DNA of 64,000 bases from Auanema rhodensis (lineage: Eukaryota > Nematoda > Chromadorea > Rhabditida > Rhabditidae). The stretch lies in assembly GCA_964057225.1 (NCBI GenBank), contig OZ059896.1, positions 11,392,501 to 11,456,500 on the forward strand, read 5' to 3'. The notes under the pieces are model-generated. The model was not told the origin of the DNA and did not search any database. It saw nothing but the letters and a program-made list of their open reading frames with translations. The position numbers and the translations under genes were made by a program. The stretch's first letter is position 1, and each line of letters starts with the position of its first letter. Shown in pieces: positions 1 to 20,026 of the stretch.

Positions 1-322
1 AAATTCAGAAGTGAAAAAAAGATAAATAACTTCATGTGTAATCCAAAGAGTTTTAATCATCCTATTATTTTCCACCATTTCATTTCGAGCCCCCAATATA
101 AATGGAAACCCAAGCGCTATAAACTTCTCTTTCGAGATATAGCATTGAACATTTCAAACCTTTCGATGCTATAGCTTCTATTTCTTCTTTTTCATCCTTT
201 GTTCCATTTTCTGTTTTTTTTTCCCTTTTTCGAAATATCATTTGCATTGTTTTTTATTATTTCTCCATATTAGAACGTATTTTAAAAAATTTGCATTGCA
301 ATAACAACTGCTGATTAAACTT
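1..322. other. Region upstream of the NALCN gene, no gene seen
   Basis: AT-rich sequence with pyrimidine runs and no recognisable coding segment. An earlier N-terminal exon of the channel gene could lie here or outside the window, because a good splice-acceptor-like sequence (ATATTTCAG) sits at about 367-376, just inside the first open frame. I could not identify such an exon. Confidence 0.5.
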
Positions 323-8691
<8,369 letters not shown>

Positions 8692-8909
8692 TAAAAAATG
8701 TTTATATTGTTGTATTTAATCAGTAGTCGAAGTTTCGTATTGTTTGATTAGTACCGTTTTCAAAAAAAATTGAATAAAAATATGAGTCAAGAAAAGTAGA
8801 AATGAGATAATATTTAGTTTCTACTTATAAAATCAGCTGTTTCGATAATTAAACTCTTCATTAAAATATTACAGAAGTTGTAAATAATGAAATTTCATTT
8901 TACTGAAAA

Positions 8910-9247
8910 TTATTCAACAATTTGATGACATTGATCTAAAATATCTGTCATCTGAGACAACTGTTCTTGAAGACGGTCAATTTCTTCACGTAGCAACAAT
9001 CTCTTTATAATTGAGCATTCTTCATCTGAAAGTAGTAAATGAAAAGAAGATATCTTTGATGTACTTCTCAATATAAACCTGATTGTAAAAATATGGATTT
9101 CCATAGGCTCTCTGTTCTTAGGCTCCTTTTTCCTGCTGAAGGACGATTCGGCGATAATCGACCGATGGCAAAGTTCGCACAAGAATAATTTACCAAGATT
9201 GAAGATAAGAAAAGAAGACAAAACAACTTTGATAGCCAAGATGACAT
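8910..9247 (-). CDS. Candidate secreted neuropeptide precursor (about 95 aa)
   Basis: I do not recognise the family. Two exons, 9,247-9,079 and 9,025-8,910, are joined across a 53-bp intron with GT/AG ends. The first ATG gives a classic signal peptide (MSSWLSKLFCLLFLSSILV). After it comes a short segment containing FAIGRLSPNRPSA followed directly by GKR, the standard signal for prohormone cleavage and C-terminal amidation. The rest is a short linker and a charged, helix-prone C-terminal tail with two cysteines (EEC...DQC). Signal peptide plus GKR plus small size is the architecture of a neuropeptide precursor, with a predicted amidated peptide of about 14 residues. Neighbouring genes give no functional hint. 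The alternative is an unrelated small secreted protein. Confidence 0.55.
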
Positions 9248-9884
9248 GATATTCAAGCTACCTTGGAGAAGAAATAAGCTTTCAAAACTCTCAGCGCAGA
9301 AAAGCTATAGTAAGAGGAAATAAATTCAAATGAAAGAAAGTTACAATTATATATGTAAAAGAAACGAGATTAGAGGAATTATATAGTATTGGTAAAGTCT
9401 GTTGAGCAGGTGGATTATGAAAGTTATTTAACCTATATTACTTCACCTGGCTTTTGCGTAGTATTTTTTGCACCTGTCCAGGCTCTGTAGTATTTTGCTT
9501 CCATAACTTCTTAACATGACGAGATATCATGAAATTGTGAAGTGTATATTATTTAAATACCAACTAAATAAAATAAATTCTGAATCATAAATGGCTTAAT
9601 TAAGTGATCTGCGTAAAAAATATAACGACACATTCATGAAATATGGTATACACATCGCGGCCTAAACGTTATTAGCTGATGAAACAACTCTTACTTCTAC
9701 CATATCTTGTTTTTTCAAAATTACATTCTATGAACAAACAACGAAAACCGTGTGCAAATCAACCTGTTAAGAACAATCTCAAGCCATATTTATTGGATAT
9801 TTAAAAACATTTTTTCGCAGATATCGAAGACAGCATGATACATAACCGAGATAACAGCTAAATAAAGCAACGTATGATACAGAT
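9248..9884. other. Intergenic, no gene seen
   Basis: AT-rich DNA between two genes on the minus strand. It should hold the promoter of the neuropeptide-like gene and the 3' end of the POLE2 transcript. No further coding exon or RNA gene is recognisable. Confidence 0.5.
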
Positions 9885-11998
9885 TCAGAGATCAATTCCA
9901 CTGTCATCCACTTTTTTTTGCTCGGGATAATATACATGAAATCCAAATGATGAAGTTGAAAAAGAACCCGGATTCGCAACAATAGAACCTTAACAGGGAA
10001 TTAGAATTACTTCAAGTCAACAACAAACCAGCCAATTCTTCTGTGAAAGAAAGATATTTATCAGCAACTATCAACAGATCAGGTAACGGATGAAGAGAAA
10101 GAACAGATCCCCAATCCCATAATATAGGGGCTACATGAGAAGGTAGTGGCGACAAATTGGCCTAATTGTCATAAATTTTGAACAATTTCCGTATAAAAAC
10201 TACCTGGCTCAAAATTGTTCGAGAAAACCAATTTGAAATTTCGGCTTGAGGAACATCGTTCACTGTATGACTAAAAAATTTGAAGCGTAACGTTTTAAGC
10301 TTTGCAACTAACCGACAAAATTTCTCAATTAAATCATTGCGCAGTACAACAATTTCTCTGCTAGCGTATTGTATTCTGGTAGGGTTAGTAGCAAACGATA
10401 CATTTGGAATGTTTTCTAGAAGTTTGTAAAGCGGAGAGGGTAAGTGAGGACGTGGCAAACACTGTAACAAATTGAGACAATAACTCTAAAGTAACAGTAA
10501 TAGAATATTACGAAATTCATATAAGGATCATCAGGACCCGGAATGAAAACAAAATGAGTTTCAGCAAAAGCCTTACGAAATGTTTCTTCGTTAAGCTGAT
10601 TCGCTAATCTAAACAAAAATCCTCTTGGCACTTATTATAGAACAACAAACCGCCTAAATCCCATTTCTAGTAAACTCATGGTGTCGGGTTGCCGGGGCCT
10701 TGAACAAAAGTTTCCACAAATTATGAACCCTACGGGAGGGCATACAGAGAATCCAGACCACATGTGAAAGAGTGCTTGCATTACCTGAAAACCAAATATA
10801 TTTATTTCGAAATTAAGGCTAAAACCTTAGGCTGATCCAAATGTACGTCAGATAAAATAACAATAGCTGCATCAGGATTTCTCATTCCAGCTGCAATCAG
10901 TTTTTTGTTGCTGCGAAAAGAAATCTGAAAGAAAAGATTAGAAAAAATCATAAAGTTTTAGACAGTTACAGTATCTTCGCCCCCAAACCAATTTTCGTTT
11001 CCAAAGTACTCCCTTGTTTCCTCAACCGACTCTAAAGGTACAAGAGCAGATACTGCTACAGAGAAAATATTCGACTCTGAAGTACCCTTCAAAATATATC
11101 AATTAATCTCCTCGAAGAGATAATTTTAAGTACTTCAAACATATATATTCCACCTTCGATGAAAAGACCAGGCCTGTATTCAGAATTCATGAAATTCGCT
11201 TGAATAGAGCCAGTCAAATCTTCGATGTGATAGCAGTCCGCCTGAACATGTATGCATATAGATATATATATATAAAATGACGAATAACTTTTTGCTGAGT
11301 AATCATTCCTAATATAACAACATTCTCTGTTTTTCTTGAAGATCCTAATAGGGAATCAATTGAAGATAAGTTTATTTGTTGTAACTTTTTGCATCTTTGT
11401 GCTCGCTACAAAATATACATATACATACTTCTGATCGTTTTTTACTGTATACCTGTAGCACCAAATTGAATCTATTTTTTAGAGCCCTTGTCATACCATT
11501 AACATCTGATAGTATTTTAGGAGCAGTATCGGATTTGATCATCTTTGAGCATTCTGTGTCAAAGTTAAACTGATCGACTGAAAAGGCATCAAACACATTA
11601 AACAAAGATTCGCTGAAAATCAAAAATACTATAACATAAATTAATGAGGATAGTTACATCTTATTTTGTCCATTGTTAGAGATTTGGGTAAATATATCAC
11701 GAAAGATTTCCTTGGTTAAAACTGGAGAAGTCACTTAAATTAAATAATCATAATAGTCAATAAACCATCGGTTACGTACATGACTGTTTACGAAGAGTAG
11801 TTATAATTCTATCCATCCATTTCATGCGTTTTGCTTTGTCGAAATGCTGCATGACTCCAACGCAAAAGTCAATGGCATCTCTTAAATAGTATCAAACATT
11901 GAAATTATAAAATAAACATACTTTCTAGGAGTATAAGCATTTATTCGAAAAGCGGATCCTATTTCTTTCCGAATTTTTTCTCGCTCGATATCATCCAT
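9885..11998 (-). CDS. POLE2: DNA polymerase epsilon subunit 2 (B subunit)
   Basis: Accessory B subunit of the leading-strand replicative polymerase epsilon, nuclear. It carries an OB fold and an inactivated calcineurin-like phosphoesterase fold. Recognised from an ordered series of family motifs on the minus strand: the N-terminal MDDIEREKIRKEIGSAF, ILSDVHLDQPKV, FIICGNF, the hallmark HFVFIPGPDDP (about 10,530), RIQYASREIVVLRNDLIEK (about 10,350), and the C-terminal PLPDLLIVADKY followed by NPGSFS...FHVYYPEQKK. The last exon is found only by splicing out a 40-bp intron near 9,995; the unspliced frame stops early. The start ATG is at 11,998 and the stop at 9,887-9,885. There are about nine short introns. 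It lies 154 bp downstream of the U1-C gene on the same strand. Confidence 0.92.
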
Positions 11999-12152
11999 CT
12001 TGAAAAAACTATTACCTTTTATCAAGAGCTTTAGGTAATTTCAGAAACAACTGGGATAATTTGTATAAACAAATATTAACACAATAATATTTATTACACA
12101 TGTGTAAGCCAAACGAATAATTAATCAAGAGATTCTTTGATTTGTAATAGAT

Positions 12153-12674
12153 TTAGTACCGTGGCGGTTGACGGAATGGAACAGCAGGGGCACGAACTCC
12201 TAGAGAAGCTGCTGATCCTGGAGCAGTAGTAGCTGCACCGGTTCCTGCGGGTGCTGCGGCAGCACCGACACCCATGGATGGCATTCCAAAAGGAACCTAA
12301 ATAGTGAACATAATTACAGTGAAGAAAATGAAATCCTACCGGAGCACCCGGAAATGCGGGGAAAGGCATAGCTGAACGCTGAACAGCAGGAATAATAGGC
12401 CGTCCTAAAGTGCCCATAACCAGTGAATTCATTGGACGACCTCTAGCAGCGTTTTGCGCGAAAGCTCTTGCTGTTTCATCAACTAGCTTCTGCGCCTGCT
12501 CCTCCATCCATTTCTATAGATACATAATGATTTTCATTAAAAACAGTATACAAGTACCTGATAATACATTCTAACATTTTCTTTGTGTTTTCTGCCTCCA
12601 TTGTGCGTTTTACGAACAGAAGGAGAATCATGAGTTAGAAAAGTGTCACAATAATCACAATAATACTTCGGCAT
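12153..12674 (-). CDS. SNRPC: U1 small nuclear ribonucleoprotein C
   Basis: Component of the U1 snRNP that stabilises pairing between U1 snRNA and the 5' splice site. The N-terminus ([19 protein letters not shown]) is nearly invariant in the family. It forms the U1-type C2H2 zinc finger, with Cys6, Cys9, His24 and His30 visible. A helix with [18 protein letters not shown] follows, then a low-complexity Pro/Ala/Gly tail ([19 protein letters not shown]) ending in RQPPRY. There are two introns of about 40 bp, at about 12,515-12,557 and 12,299-12,339. Without the second splice the frame continues into a false tail. Start ATG is at 12,674, stop at 12,155-12,153. It lies between NDST and POLE2 on the same strand with gaps under 170 bp. 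Confidence 0.96.
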
Positions 12675-12842
12675 CTAAAAAAATTTTTTTGCAATATAAC
12701 ATAAAAAACGGAAAAAAAGTAGAATATTTTGAAAAACAATTAAGTTTTAACATAAATGAAAAAGAAATAGAATATATTTAAGCAAATTCACAAACATACA
12801 AAACCCGTAAAAATACATAAGAAAAATAGAATAGAAGTTTTC

Positions 12843-15800
12843 TCAAATTTGAGTTAACCAGTGTGGTACTGACAAATTGTTCTTTATTAAGAACTTTTGA
12901 AGTGAAATATTATCGGACCGGAATATTGAACTCAATTTTGTTCTTAAGCTATCGCTCACGGGTTCGTAAGCACGTCCTTTGCTTCCACCAAGACATTTCG
13001 TTTGGCCATTCAAAATCTTTAAAACAACGTTTTACACTAGTGAGAAAAGTTAAACTTAAAAACTTACTCTACAAAAGAACTTTTTAGAGGGACTGAAACG
13101 AATAACGGTAGTATAATCAAACTTTGGTAAGCCTAGTTTTAATGAAAGATCTCCTACCACCTAAAAACAAATACATAAATTCTACTTGCATGTGAGCAAT
13201 ACTTTCGACGGATTTTCTTTTAACTCCTCTCCATCAATAAATAGAATTTGTGAAAGAGGAAAATACTCCAACCAACGTTCTAGATGATGAGTATACCTAC
13301 AACTACTGCTTTAGGTTATAAAAACTATAGTCGAAACCTGCCACCCGAAATACATCTTTGTCTGATTTTTCTCAATTCAACTGTTTTACCATCTAATATT
13401 GTTTCAAAATTGCCAGCATCTAATGTTGTGGAGTCGTTATGAGCCAACATATGCTGAAATAAATGAAAATATTACACATATTATATATATATTATATATT
13501 ATATATATATATATATATACCTGATACCATGAATAAGCTCTTACACTAGGATTATAAAGAAGTACAACAATTTTTGCGTCTGGTAACAAAGCAGCCACCT
13601 TAAAAATATATGAAAGTTACTTCAAAATATCAAAGTATAATAAGACTTGTCTGGGAACATCAGGATTATCAAAATAGGTTGCGCTTTTTTCAAATATGAT
13701 CTGAGCGGGATGAAACCATTGCATATACCTATAAAATTAACAAGTATCATATTTTCTTAAGTGAATAACCAATTAAGTCCATTAGTATAATGAGTTCCGC
13801 CAAAAAATTGTATCTCTTCGAAGGATTCAGGTATTATAGGATTAGTGGAAACATTAGGATGTAATGATAAAAAAGATGCCAACGCAGTCGATCCTATATA
13901 GTAAGTCATAATATCATTCTAAATCAGGATGTAGAGAATTACCTGTTTTCTGTGGTCCCACAATCAGAACGTTAGGCAAAGTTATACTATTGCATTTGAT
14001 GGAAGGAGGTGTGATCATTCGATGTCTTGGATCGGAGCAAGGATTCTATAGTCTTTCTATTATTTACATCTTTTCACAGAAATCATACACTCCAAATTGG
14101 ATTTTTTTCCTGTGGGTGAAATTGAAAATAAGTTGTTGCGGATGATACAGGATCCTGCCATTTAAAACTCAGGTTTGTCCAGCATTTTAAAAAACGGATA
14201 ACGTTCTCAAAAGTATATACAGCAAGTCTGTCATGGGCGAAATTTTGTTGATGTGTCATAAATATTGAAATCTGAATATAAGATTTCTTAATTTTGGCAC
14301 GGTCTTTCACAAATACATCATTTAACAAAATTGTTGTGAACAGCTCACCACCTTCAATTGAATTTATCAATTTCTGTAAGCCATCTGGATAACTATGAAA
14401 AAACTGAGTATGAGTATATAATCCACAGGTTTGTCTTGGTAAAACCTGAAAATTGTCCTATTTTTTGTCATGGATTAAATAATCATACTGAAATATTATT
14501 GAAGATAAATCCCCTTCGATTGGATGCAGGTTTAAAATGCGGATATTCTTCAGTGGCAGTAACACTTATATTCCAGACCTAAACAAAATTCAACATGTAT
14601 TAGAAAAACAAGCACGGTTATACGTGTTTCCATGAATCAAATAGTTCCTCATGCACGGGAAAGACACCATCGTGCTGAGGAGCAATAGCATAAGGATAAC
14701 GGACAGGTATACCCATTGTCTATGAAAATTATTAACGCAATTGTGAAATTAAATATACCTCAGAAAACTTTTTATTTAAGATCATAGTAGCGGTTAAGGA
14801 TGACCCATTGTACTCATGAGCATGATTATGTCTCCACATATGTGGGAACCAGACAAATGTTTTCGCTTCTTCTAAAAAAAAAGATAAACACAAGCAAATG
14901 AAATATAGAATAACTCAGAAGTAATTCATCTGCTTCATCCTCATATGAATCGCCGTTTTTAAAATAGCTACCAGAAAAACCTAGAGTGTAAGTGAAATTT
15001 TCAATAGTTTTTCTCATCTCTTTCTGGCTTTCTATAAGGTTTCTGCAAACAAAAAATATACTAACATAATTTTAGTCTTACTAAAACCTAACGTCATCCT
15101 CAACCATTCTCGTTCCACGAGCCCCAACAAAGACATCATCGATATCTACCTGGAAAAATTAATATTTTGTATATTATGAGAACAATCGTTTACCTGTATG
15201 AATCGTATGAGATTCCAACTCTTATCAAAAGAAGCATAATGCCACAAAACGTCATGAAAGGTTGTCTAAATAACTATTAGCTTTTTCATCATCATTACCA
15301 TACCTTGATTAGCCAATCAGTTAAATTATAGCCAAATATTATACGTTGAATACCATCTTTTAATCCTTTATTCCATACAACAGCACCCAGAGTTCTATTT
15401 CTAGAATCCACAGCTGATACAACCTGAAACAACTGAATAAAGCAGCATTCTACACACACTTACCAATTCTATATTTTCATTTTTCTCGAAAAGAACCCAA
15501 CTAGATGAATCTTCATAGCGCTTGGCTCCAATTCGTAAGACCTTATGAATTTTTGAGTTTTCGACGGTAAGTGCTGATATCTGAAAGATAGCATACAGAT
15601 TCTTAATAATACACTATTACCTTTTGATTTTGCCATAAATACAATGAATCTCCTTTTATCCTGGCTCGTTGAAAAGTGTCATTAACTCGAGAACTAACAA
15701 ATGAGACAATAGGAACCTTGAAAAAGTATATTGTATAGATTCACAGACCCAATCGTACATGATACTCGGAACAATACTTATCTAATATTTGTCTGCTCCA

Positions 15801-16211
15801 TTTACCCATATTTAGGTATTTGTAGTAGTTTTCAATAATTATTATAGAATAACTTCCCCTTGACATGCTTGCAAGTGTTGGAATATTATTAGAAAATACT
15901 CCAATTTTATAATCTAGCCGCTTAGCACTTAGAAGCTGTGCAATTAGCTTTCCATTGCGAGAGGAAGAACTCTCAAGCAATAACAATGCACGGTTTTCGG
16001 TCAAATTATTAACCACAGGAGGGTTGAGCAAGTAAGTATTTCTTGTTACAAAAGGACAAACATAGGGTGGGATTTCATTAGGTGGACCCCTTTTAGTAGA
16101 AATATCAGAATATACATTTAAAAAGGTACATGAAATAAAAAAAAGTATAAATAAAATTATAAAAAATGATTTGAAGAGCTTGACATAGCGTCGATTAAGA
16201 TAAGGGAGCAT
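12843..16211 (-). CDS. NDST: Heparan sulfate N-deacetylase/N-sulfotransferase
   Basis: Bifunctional Golgi enzyme that removes acetyl groups from GlcNAc in heparan sulfate and replaces them with sulfate from PAPS. The first in-frame ATG (16,211) gives a type II membrane protein. A short basic N-terminus is followed by a hydrophobic anchor ([19 protein letters not shown]). The N-terminal half (about 14,600-16,000) matches the deacetylase part. The sulfotransferase part has the 5'-phosphosulfate loop [15 protein letters not shown] split by an intron near 13,940, [29 protein letters not shown], and the C-terminal [17 protein letters not shown]...[14 protein letters not shown]. The stop is at 12,845-12,843. 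There are a dozen or more introns of 35-60 bp; the last acceptor (TTTTAAAG) is weak and was chosen by alignment to the family. Nematodes have a single NDST. Confidence 0.93.
13481..13519. repeat. (AT)n microsatellite in an NDST intron
   Basis: Nearly pure alternating A and T run of about 40 bp just before a coding exon of NDST. It is a simple repeat and will be length-variable. Confidence 0.9.
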
Positions 16212-17143
16212 GGAGTTTTGATAGAGCAAGTCATTCAAAACTCTATAACCGAACAATCAGTGCATTTTATTCTGAAATCACAGAAGTAATATAAATAAAT
16301 ATATATATCAATATATATATATATATATATATATAGCAAATTTAAAAAAGAGGTGTATCTAAAAGAAACGCTATAAACGAGATATTTTTGTGACCACGGC
16401 CAAGTCAAAGACGCTATAAATAGGTTTGCCGTTGACATAAAAATCGGAGTTGTCAATTTAGTTACAATTGTCCCAATGCGAGCGTCGTTGAGTAACCGTT
16501 ATTCCTAACATTCATACAAATGCGAATTCTCTCAGTGCATAAAATACAAACCCAACAGTAAACAACTAAATGCAAATCAACATTGAATCCACTAATTTTT
16601 GATTTCTATAAACTATAAAAGTTATCAGCATTAAAACGAATGGAGCTACAAGCAACGGTTTTATTTTACTTACTATTAAACAATGTATGTATGAACTGTA
16701 GTACGAGTAAGCATAATAATGTATCAGTTATTAAAAATTCTCTCAAGATATTTTGTTTGTAATCCAATATTTATTCGTTTCATGTTGCAATTATGATTAC
16801 GATATCTTATATTTAAATTGAATATTAGCTGAAAGGAAAGAAAATATGTCACCGAAAATATAGATGAAATGAATTGGGAGGTAGAACCTTTATTGATATA
16901 TTATTCCTATTGTATTATATTTGGTACTCCTTTTTAATATCAAGAAAACATCGCATAATTAAGAATATTTTGAATCAATGAAATATCCTCGCGGTTTCTA
17001 AATAATTAGATGCACAAGGAAATCATGAGAAAGAAATATATCGAATTAGCATAAGAAAAAGGTAAGGAAGTTATAAGCAAACGACAATAGCTTGATTATC
17101 CATATTTATTGAACATATGGAAAACAATGATTGGAATGACTGT
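16212..17143. other. Intergenic region upstream of NDST, with an (AT)n tract at 16,300-16,335
   Basis: The stretch contains the presumed NDST promoter, an alternating AT microsatellite at 16,300-16,335 and one short plus-strand frame listed separately. No other gene, tRNA or repeat family is recognised. Several short open frames here overlap simple sequence and are not credible. Confidence 0.6.
16640..16762 (+). CDS. Very short frame with a signal-peptide-like start, doubtful
   Basis: A 40-codon frame opening with a hydrophobic leader (MELQATVLFYLLLNNVCMNC) that resembles a secretion signal. A donor-like sequence (GTAAGC) follows the leader near 16,709, and acceptor-like sequences lie downstream near 16,830, so a second short exon is possible. 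I do not recognise the product and no homologue is in the window. It could equally be chance in AT-rich intergenic DNA. Confidence 0.2.
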   Translation: MELQATVLFYLLLNNVCMNCSTSKHNNVSVIKNSLKIFCL

Positions 17144-17449
17144 TTATCCAAAAGCAGGACCAATGCTATAATGGAGCACAATATTTGTTTCAGTACCATC
17201 TACACCGAAACAGTTGAACAATGTTTCAAAAGTATGGTCAGGAGATGGTGCGAAATTTTGTGATATATAAAAGAAAAGTGTCTGATCATCAGGTAGGCTA
17301 ATCATCTTACGAATAACAGTTGAAAACCATGCCATAGTTTGCGTTTTTCCAACATTAAACTTTTTTGTTTTTAAAATAGGAGCATCGCCAACTACTAATA
17401 ATAAGACAGAAATTTTATCCGACATATTATAATTATCTATAATAAACAT
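17144..17449 (-). CDS. ATG12: Ubiquitin-like autophagy protein ATG12
   Basis: Ubiquitin-like modifier joined to ATG5 by ATG7 and ATG10. The ATG12-ATG5 conjugate with ATG16 promotes lipidation of ATG8 on the growing autophagosome. The 101-residue uninterrupted frame matches the family across its length: KISVLLLVVGDAPILKTKKF (first beta strands of the fold), FFYISQNFAPSPDHTFETLF, and the end HYSIGPAFG. The final residue is the glycine needed for conjugation, so no processing would be required, as in other ATG12s. It is slightly shorter than human ATG12 because the variable N-terminal extension is brief. The start ATG is at 17,449. The stop of the gene upstream on the same strand is only 36 bp away, which suggests one transcript. 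Confidence 0.95.
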   Translation of the reverse strand: MFIIDNYNMSDKISVLLLVVGDAPILKTKKFNVGKTQTMAWFSTVIRKMISLPDDQTLFFYISQNFAPSPDHTFETLFNCFGVDGTETNIVLHYSIGPAFG

Positions 17450-17485
17450 TGTTACATCCGAGCAATATTATGTAAATACCTTTAT

Positions 17486-17741
17486 TTAATTAAAAAGGGC
17501 AGGAAGAGCAAAATAGAAGAATCCGATGAATATTCCAACTAACACAACACCGAATGAGTTGAATAGTTTTCTCTCCCAAGGCTCTAGCATATAGAGACCA
17601 GTAATTAGAAGGTATTGAAGATAATACCAACGAAAACCTTCTACCTTAACAAAAAATATATTTGACTAGAAAGATAGGTAAGAAGTATACCTTTTTTATA
17701 TTTGATATAGGTACAAAATTGTCCGATGAACAGTCGACCAT
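17486..17741 (-). CDS. SPTSS: Small activating subunit of serine palmitoyltransferase
   Basis: Short ER membrane protein that binds the SPTLC1-SPTLC2 dimer, strongly stimulates the first step of sphingolipid synthesis and influences acyl-CoA choice. Two exons are joined across a 46-bp intron at about 17,643-17,690. The second exon carries the family core WYYLQYLLITGLYMLEPWE followed by R and FNS. A second hydrophobic segment (VVLVGIFIGFFYFALPAL) ends the protein, giving about 68 residues, usual for this family. The start at 17,741 is the only nearby ATG in frame; the N-terminal 17 residues are not conserved and could include an upstream exon. Tight spacing with ATG12 downstream suggests co-transcription. 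Confidence 0.88.
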
Positions 17742-18167
17742 ACCACACGATGATGCAGCCCCGATAGCAATAGTAGTGATATTAGCAGACCTGTTCTGAT
17801 AAGAAATTCAATACAACATAATTCTACACAAAAATCAATTTTCTTGCACATCTTACTATCGTTATTAAATGAACCAAATTATTATCTTATTCAAAAAAGT
17901 AAGTAAACATTTTAAACATTGAAAACAGCTGCTTTCATAATGCAATGCAGTCTTCACAACTATGACATCGGCAGGGAAGCAGAGTATAACATACTGGCAT
18001 GATTCTCGTGCCCTGCATTCTCTTACTCTCACTCTTATACCTTGAATCATGAGTGGTTCATGACATTTTTTTAGTATTTACTTCAAATGAAATTTTTTCC
18101 ATTATTAAATGTTTGTGATATTGTTATTACATATATGTGTATATATTAATTGATATTCCATAGGATT
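17742..18167. promoter_or_regulatory. Divergent intergenic region between SPTSS and IFRD
   Basis: Just 426 bp separate two genes transcribed away from each other, so this segment should contain both promoters. No TATA box or defined factor site stands out. An acceptor-like TTCCATAG lies a few bases before the IFRD ATG, which would suit an outron or a trans-splice site but is not proof. Confidence 0.45.
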
Positions 18168-19885
18168 ATGGCTAAAGGGAGAAATAAAAATAAGGAAAAG
18201 GACTCGTATCCTTCAAATCGAAAAAAGAAAGCTGATGGTTTTCATTATTTTTTTAGTTCTTTGAAATGTACATTACTTTAAGACGAAGAAGAATATGAAA
18301 GTGACGCTTCTGCTTCTACCCATTTGAGCATCGATGGCGATATGAGAAGTGTACAAGGTAAGCTATGAGGTATTTTTATAATTTGTAAATTTTATATCCA
18401 ACCTAGGGGATTATTTGGAAGATGATGACACTATGCTCGAAACATTAACAGAGCATATCGACCATGCTTCTCACAAAAAGTAGAACATAGTTTCGATTTT
18501 TAGTTTAATCTTTTTTTAGTAATTCAATTCGCCTTGCTGCCATACGTCACTTGATTGCGAATTTTTCAAAATTTTATCTGCCTGATTTTTTATTGAAATG
18601 GAAAGTTACATTGCTCGATATTGTTTTAAAGGGTATCAAGAAAACAGACGAAGAATGTGCACTTGCTTGTGCCCTATTGGCTCATATATCCATTCAAATT
18701 GGTTAGTTATTTTTTCTACAACTATGAATATGAAATTAATCAATAGGTGAAAATATAAGTGATCTTGCTGAAGAATCATTGGTCCTGCTAAGAGCTATTG
18801 TGATCGATGAAACAAAGTCAGATTCATTGCGTTCGAAAATTTGTTTAAGCCTGGCTTTAACTAGTAGTTTATCATGTACAGATGACTCGTCTTTCAAAGA
18901 AAGCATTAAAGTAATTAGCCCCTTTATTCCTTAAACTTATATGTTTATTATAGTCACTGAGATGCTGTTGGTCAGCAGTCAAAATTAATTCTCAATGCAC
19001 AACTCTATTCACAATAGCACTTCCTTGCTGGGCTTTACTGTTACAAGTAATTTTCTAAACTACAAATAGAGTGAACTTTCGAATTTAGGATGCTGATCAT
19101 GTAGCCATGAACTCAGCTGTTGCAGATTACTCTAAGATTACTTCTTACTTAGATGCTTCCCAGATTGAAAATCGCATAGCAGCCGGTGAAACCATTACAC
19201 TCATTTATGAATTAATGAGAGATTATTCTAACTCTAACTTTCGATTTCCAAATCATGCTCAAATGATTGAGGTATATTATAAATAAAATTAATTTGAATT
19301 AATTCTTACGAAAATTATTTCTTGTTAGGTTTTAATCTCTTCTGAATATAAAAAAAATAATTTTATAGACTTTGAATCGCCATGCTTCCGAGTCTTCGAA
19401 AATAAAAAGCAAAAAAGATCGTAGAATCCAACGTTATTCTTTCAGGTGGGATATTTTTTTCTGAAATTGATCACTAAGTTATTTCAGGCAAATTTATGCT
19501 TACATTATCAACGAAGAAATACCTGATATTATAATAAAATTTAACAAGGAAAGCTTGGTACTTGACACGTGCCAGAAGAAAATATTCTATGACTTATGTT
19601 GTGAGGTAAAATTATGATATCAAAGATTCAAATATAAATAATAACGTACAGCTATTGCATGGTGGAGTGATGCACCAGCTTGAGTCGAATCTTCTATTGC
19701 GCGAAGTTTTCGAACTAGGACCACTGCCAGAGAAAATTGAGAAAGTTGATAAATTTTCAAGAGTTGGATTATTTTTAATACGCTTTATATTTATTTGGTT
19801 GCAGATAGCTTTTCACGATGCCAATACTAAAAGTAGAAATCAGGCCCGTGGTAAGCAAAGAGATAAAAGATATGCTGTGTTCTAA
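18168..19885 (+). CDS. IFRD1: Interferon-related developmental regulator (IFRD1/2 family)
   Basis: ARM/HEAT-like helical protein. Vertebrate members are co-regulators of transcription and IFRD2 also binds translationally inactive ribosomes; which role applies here is unknown. The reading starts MAKGRNKNKEKDSYPSNRKK, a basic N-terminus, then an acidic stretch. Next comes the helical IFRD domain with RLAAIRHLIANF, WKVTLLDIVLKGIKKTDEE, ALACALLAHISIQIG and LRSKICLSLALTSSL. The C-terminal domain ends in TKSRNQARGKQRDKRYAVF, which matches the KxRxKxRDKRADV ending of the family. About ten exons have introns near 40-60 bp. The stop is at 19,883-19,885. A frame that overlaps the last exon and continues to 20,045 is a shadow. 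Confidence 0.88.
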
Positions 19886-20026
19886 ATTGCTGAAAAGAAT
19901 TTACTTCCAAGAAAAACTTTTGATCCAAACGAGGATTCAGATTGTCAAACAGAATAATAAAATTTATAGACCAAACGATTTAAATAGTTTTAACAAATCA
20001 ACAAATCAACAAAAACAAGTGCTTGT

